The notes below the pieces were generated by a model, which did not search any database, was not told the DNA's origin, and was given only the letters and a program-made list of their open reading frames with translations. A DNA stretch of 17,910 nt from Castellaniella sp034674885 (GTDB lineage: Bacteria > Pseudomonadota > Gammaproteobacteria > Burkholderiales > Burkholderiaceae_B), in assembly GCF_034674885.1 (NCBI RefSeq), contig NZ_JAUCDS010000040.1:1-17910 (forward strand), in the 5' to 3' direction. The position numbers were made by a program, and so were the translations under genes. Numbering within the stretch: the stretch's first letter is position 1; each line of letters begins with the position of its first letter. Positions 16,284 to 17,910 of this stretch are shown piece by piece.

Positions 16284-16314
16284 ATGGCCGGCGTCTGCCG
16301 GCCATGGCTTTTTT
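16284..16314 (+). terminator. Rho-independent terminator/attenuator between adhC and fghA
   Basis: A nine-base GC-rich stem (ATGGCCGGC at 16284-16292 with GCCGGCCAT at 16297-16305) closes the loop GTCT. It is followed by GGC and six T residues (16309-16314). An imperfect smaller hairpin with TTTTT (16255-16278) precedes it. It has the full form of an intrinsic terminator yet ends only about five bases before the ribosome-binding site of the next gene. Confidence 0.8.
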
Positions 16315-16316
16315 GC

Positions 16317-16325
16317 AAGAGGAAA
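16317..16325 (+). promoter_or_regulatory. Ribosome-binding site deciding the GTG start at 16334
   Basis: AAGAGGAAA lies about nine bases before a GTG at 16334. The alternative ATG at 16304 is inside the terminator stem and has no ribosome-binding site. Confidence 0.65.
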
Positions 16326-16333
16326 AATACCTA

Positions 16334-17203
16334 GTGAATGATGTTTCCCAAGATACTGCCTTGACGTGCGTAGAGCGTCACACCAGTTTTGGCGGCCGCC
16401 AGGAAGTCTGGCAGCACGCATCTACCGTGTTGAACTGCGCCATGCGTTTTGGCATCTATCTGCCTGCCGCCGCCGTGCGCGGCGAACCCTGCCCCGTGCT
16501 GTACTGGCTGTCCGGCCTGACCTGCACCGAGCAGAACTTCATCACCAAAGCCGGCGTCCAGGCCTACGCCGCCTTGCACAATCTGATCGTGGTGGCGCCA
16601 GATACCAGCCCGCGCGGTGAAGGCGTGGCCAACGACGATGCCTACGACCTTGGGCAGGGCGCCGGCTTCTACCTGAACGCCACCCAGGCCCCGTGGTCCG
16701 CGCACTACCGCATGCAGGACTACGTGGCCCAGGAACTGCCCGATTTGATCGAACAGCATTTCCCCGCGTCGTCGGCGCGTGCCATTTCCGGCCACTCCAT
16801 GGGTGGCCACGGGGCGCTGGTCACGGCCCTGCGCAATCCCGGCCGCTATCGCAGCGTATCGGCCTTCTCGCCCATCGTCGCGCCGTCGCAGGTGCCCTGG
16901 GGTCAAAAGGCCTTTGCCGCGTATCTGGGGGACGATGCCGCCGCCTGGGCACAGTGGGATGCGGTCGAATTGATCCGTTCAGCTGCCGCCGATGCCGAAC
17001 GCCTGCCGCTGTTGGTCGATCAGGGCCTGGACGATGAATTCCTGGAAGGACAATTGCGCCCTGAACTGCTGGAAGCCGTTTGCAAGGAAGCCGGGCACCC
17101 GCTGACCCTGCGCAGGCAGGCCGGGCATGATCACAGCTATTACTTCATCGCCAGCTTCATCGGCGATCACGTGGCGCATCATGCGGCGGCGCTGAAGGGG
17201 TAG
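16334..17203 (+). CDS. fghA: S-formylglutathione hydrolase
   Basis: The 289-residue esterase-D-type alpha/beta hydrolase splits S-formylglutathione into formate and glutathione in the cytosol (also called frmB). The catalytic triad is S155 (ISGHSMGGHGA), D234 (DQGLDDEFL) and H267 (GHDHSYYFI). The D-to-H spacing equals that recalled for E. coli FrmB. Other family blocks are LYWLSGLTCTEQNFITKAG and APDTSPRGEGV. The start is assigned to GTG at 16334 with AGAGGAAA upstream. An ATG at 16304 would add ten residues (MAFLQEEKYL), but it lies within the terminator stem. The gene completes the pathway begun by adhC. No separate promoter is evident, so its expression may depend on read-through of the hairpin. 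Confidence 0.94.
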   Translation: MNDVSQDTALTCVERHTSFGGRQEVWQHASTVLNCAMRFGIYLPAAAVRGEPCPVLYWLSGLTCTEQNFITKAGVQAYAALHNLIVVAPDTSPRGEGVANDDAYDLGQGAGFYLNATQAPWSAHYRMQDYVAQELPDLIEQHFPASSARAISGHSMGGHGALVTALRNPGRYRSVSAFSPIVAPSQVPWGQKAFAAYLGDDAAAWAQWDAVELIRSAAADAERLPLLVDQGLDDEFLEGQLRPELLEAVCKEAGHPLTLRRQAGHDHSYYFIASFIGDHVAHHAAALKG

Positions 17204-17230
17204 GGAGTGGGTGGTGCATTGTGGCCGTAC

Positions 17231-17662
17231 TCATGTTGCCTTGCGCCAGCCTGATCCGGTATCCTCGAAAACGATCCTGCCATAGTCCGTGTTATGCGGG
17301 TCGATCAGCCAGTCAATCATTTCGCGGATCTTCACGTTCCTGTCGAAAGATTTCAAATAGATGGCCCGGATCAGTCGGCCGTAGGCTTTTGGCATGCAGT
17401 GCCCACGCTCCCACAAAGGCACTGTCTGTTCCGTCGAGCCGGGCAGCTCGGTCAGTTTGGCTTGAGGCAGGCCGATTTCTCTGCGCAGAAATTGCAATTC
17501 CGTCCCTGCCAAATGGGGCCTGTTGGCCAGATTCTTGTCGATAACATGGTGCAATTGGTCCATGTCATGGATTGCTATCGCATCTTCTCAATCAATATTG
17601 CGAGTCTTGTAGCCATTGGCAAGCCACACGTTGCGCAATCCTGATTCAGGGTAGTGATACAC
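17231..17662 (-). pseudogene. MqsA/YgiT-like helix-turn-helix regulator interrupted by an in-frame TGA
   Basis: The downstream part, from ATG at 17561-17563, is a 110-residue open frame with a Cro/C1-type helix-turn-helix (ELQFLRREIGLPQAKLTELP, TEQTVPLWERG) and the C-terminal VFEDTGSGWRKAT. In the same frame, upstream codons read VYHYPESGLRNVWLANGYKT, then RNID, a TGA stop (17590-17588) and EDAIAIHD before the ATG. That N-terminus and the spacing match intact members of this family (pattern YHYT.CGL.NVWL.NGY), recalled from antitoxin-like regulators. A ribosome-binding site AAGGA (17675-17671) stands eight bases before the GTG at 17662-17660, so this is the ancestral start. The full gene would encode 143 residues. 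The ATG at 17563 has no clear ribosome-binding site, so it is either silent or weakly reinitiated. The family often pairs with a small toxin-like gene; none intact is visible upstream. Confidence 0.75.
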
Positions 17663-17910
17663 AGCATCTGTCCTTCAAGAATCCGTCACTACTGCGATCC
17701 ATTCTCCATCCTTATCGCGTTGGTCTTTTCACAAAACGTGTGAGGGCGGCTCGTTGATGAGCGGCGACGGGATGTGGCTGAGTTGCGTCGTGCTGAGGAG
17801 GCTATTTCAGCAGCCGAGTCAATTCCTCATAGCCCCTTCGAATTCTGAGAATATCCGTTAGCGTTCAGCGAACACATCTTGACGGCCGCCGGTAATCGGC
17901 CGCAGCCTTT
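17663..17910. other. Region without an intact gene; possible gene remnants
   Basis: This 248-bp end of the window is visibly less GC-rich than the rest. No complete gene is seen. On the minus strand an 18-codon opening ends at 17675 with DGEWIAVVTDS, and RLRPITGGRQDVFAER followed by TAA runs from 17908 to 17858. On the plus strand an opening 17744-17848 reads LVDERRRDVAELRRAEEA and ends in FEF, like the helical C-terminus of a protein. None has a start or a recognisable family. Near the right edge CGGCCG occurs twice (17884-17889 and 17897-17902) around eight bases, followed by a few T residues, and could be a terminator cut by the window end. Confidence 0.35.
17671..17675 (-). promoter_or_regulatory. 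Ribosome-binding site of the interrupted HTH gene
   Basis: On the minus strand AAGGA is followed after eight bases by GTG (17662-17660). It overlaps a TGA (17677-17675) that closes the short opening ending in EWIAVVTDS. That suggests the HTH gene once followed another gene closely. Confidence 0.5.

Noticed and set aside
17588..17590. TGA in the HTH gene as a selenocysteine or programmed recoding site
   Set aside because: The family is not known to use selenocysteine, the aligned position is not a cysteine, and no SECIS-like hairpin was noticed just after the codon. A nonsense mutation is simpler.
17846..17910. Right edge as an integron attC or IS end
   Set aside because: The GTTAGCG and CGCTAAC segments do not fit the attC core consensus (GTTRRRY/RYYYAAC), and no terminal inverted repeat or transposase is visible within the window.

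Overview
The window is high-GC bacterial chromosome, most likely a betaproteobacterium of the Alcaligenaceae (Bordetella/Achromobacter/Castellaniella/Pusillimonas-like). The signs are dense, highly GC-biased codon use, a Bug-type tripartite tricarboxylate transporter (TTT) with its own LysR regulator, and the adhC-fghA formaldehyde pair. The family-level assignment is inference; no rRNA or tRNA is present to confirm it.

Layout. (1) 1-204: the 3' end of htpG (Hsp90). (2) 275-4661: a LysR regulator on the minus strand, divergent from a two-gene beta-oxidation operon: a bifunctional enoyl-CoA hydratase/3-hydroxyacyl-CoA dehydrogenase and a thiolase. (3) 4669-13792: a second LysR regulator, divergent from a compact seven-gene operon. 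The operon holds a periplasmic binding protein, small and large TTT membrane subunits, a PdxA-family dehydrogenase, a RhmD-like enolase-superfamily dehydratase, an AraD1/GguC-like fumarylacetoacetase (FAH)-fold protein, and a 2-oxoglutarate-semialdehyde-type aldehyde dehydrogenase. (4) 13827-14882: a secreted Sel1-repeat protein on the minus strand. (5) 15145-17203: glutathione-dependent formaldehyde detoxification, with a class III alcohol dehydrogenase and S-formylglutathione hydrolase separated by a strong terminator-like hairpin. (6) 17231-17910: a less GC-rich accessory patch with an MqsA/YgiT-like helix-turn-helix gene broken by an in-frame TGA, then about 250 bp without an intact gene.

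The most interesting unit is the seven-gene operon. It reads as uptake and non-phosphorylative breakdown of a sugar acid. The TTT system imports the acid, the enolase-superfamily enzyme dehydrates it to a 2-keto-3-deoxy acid, the FAH-fold protein dehydrates or cleaves that, and the aldehyde dehydrogenase finishes. The PdxA-like enzyme does not fit the textbook Weimberg-type route. No sugar-acid kinase is present, and its phosphate/substrate-pocket residues differ from PdxA, which suggests a non-phosphorylated substrate. The exact substrate cannot be read from the sequence.

Start codons were reassigned for several genes on ribosome-binding-site evidence: 1321, 6860, 11229, 12224, 15145 and a GTG at 16334.
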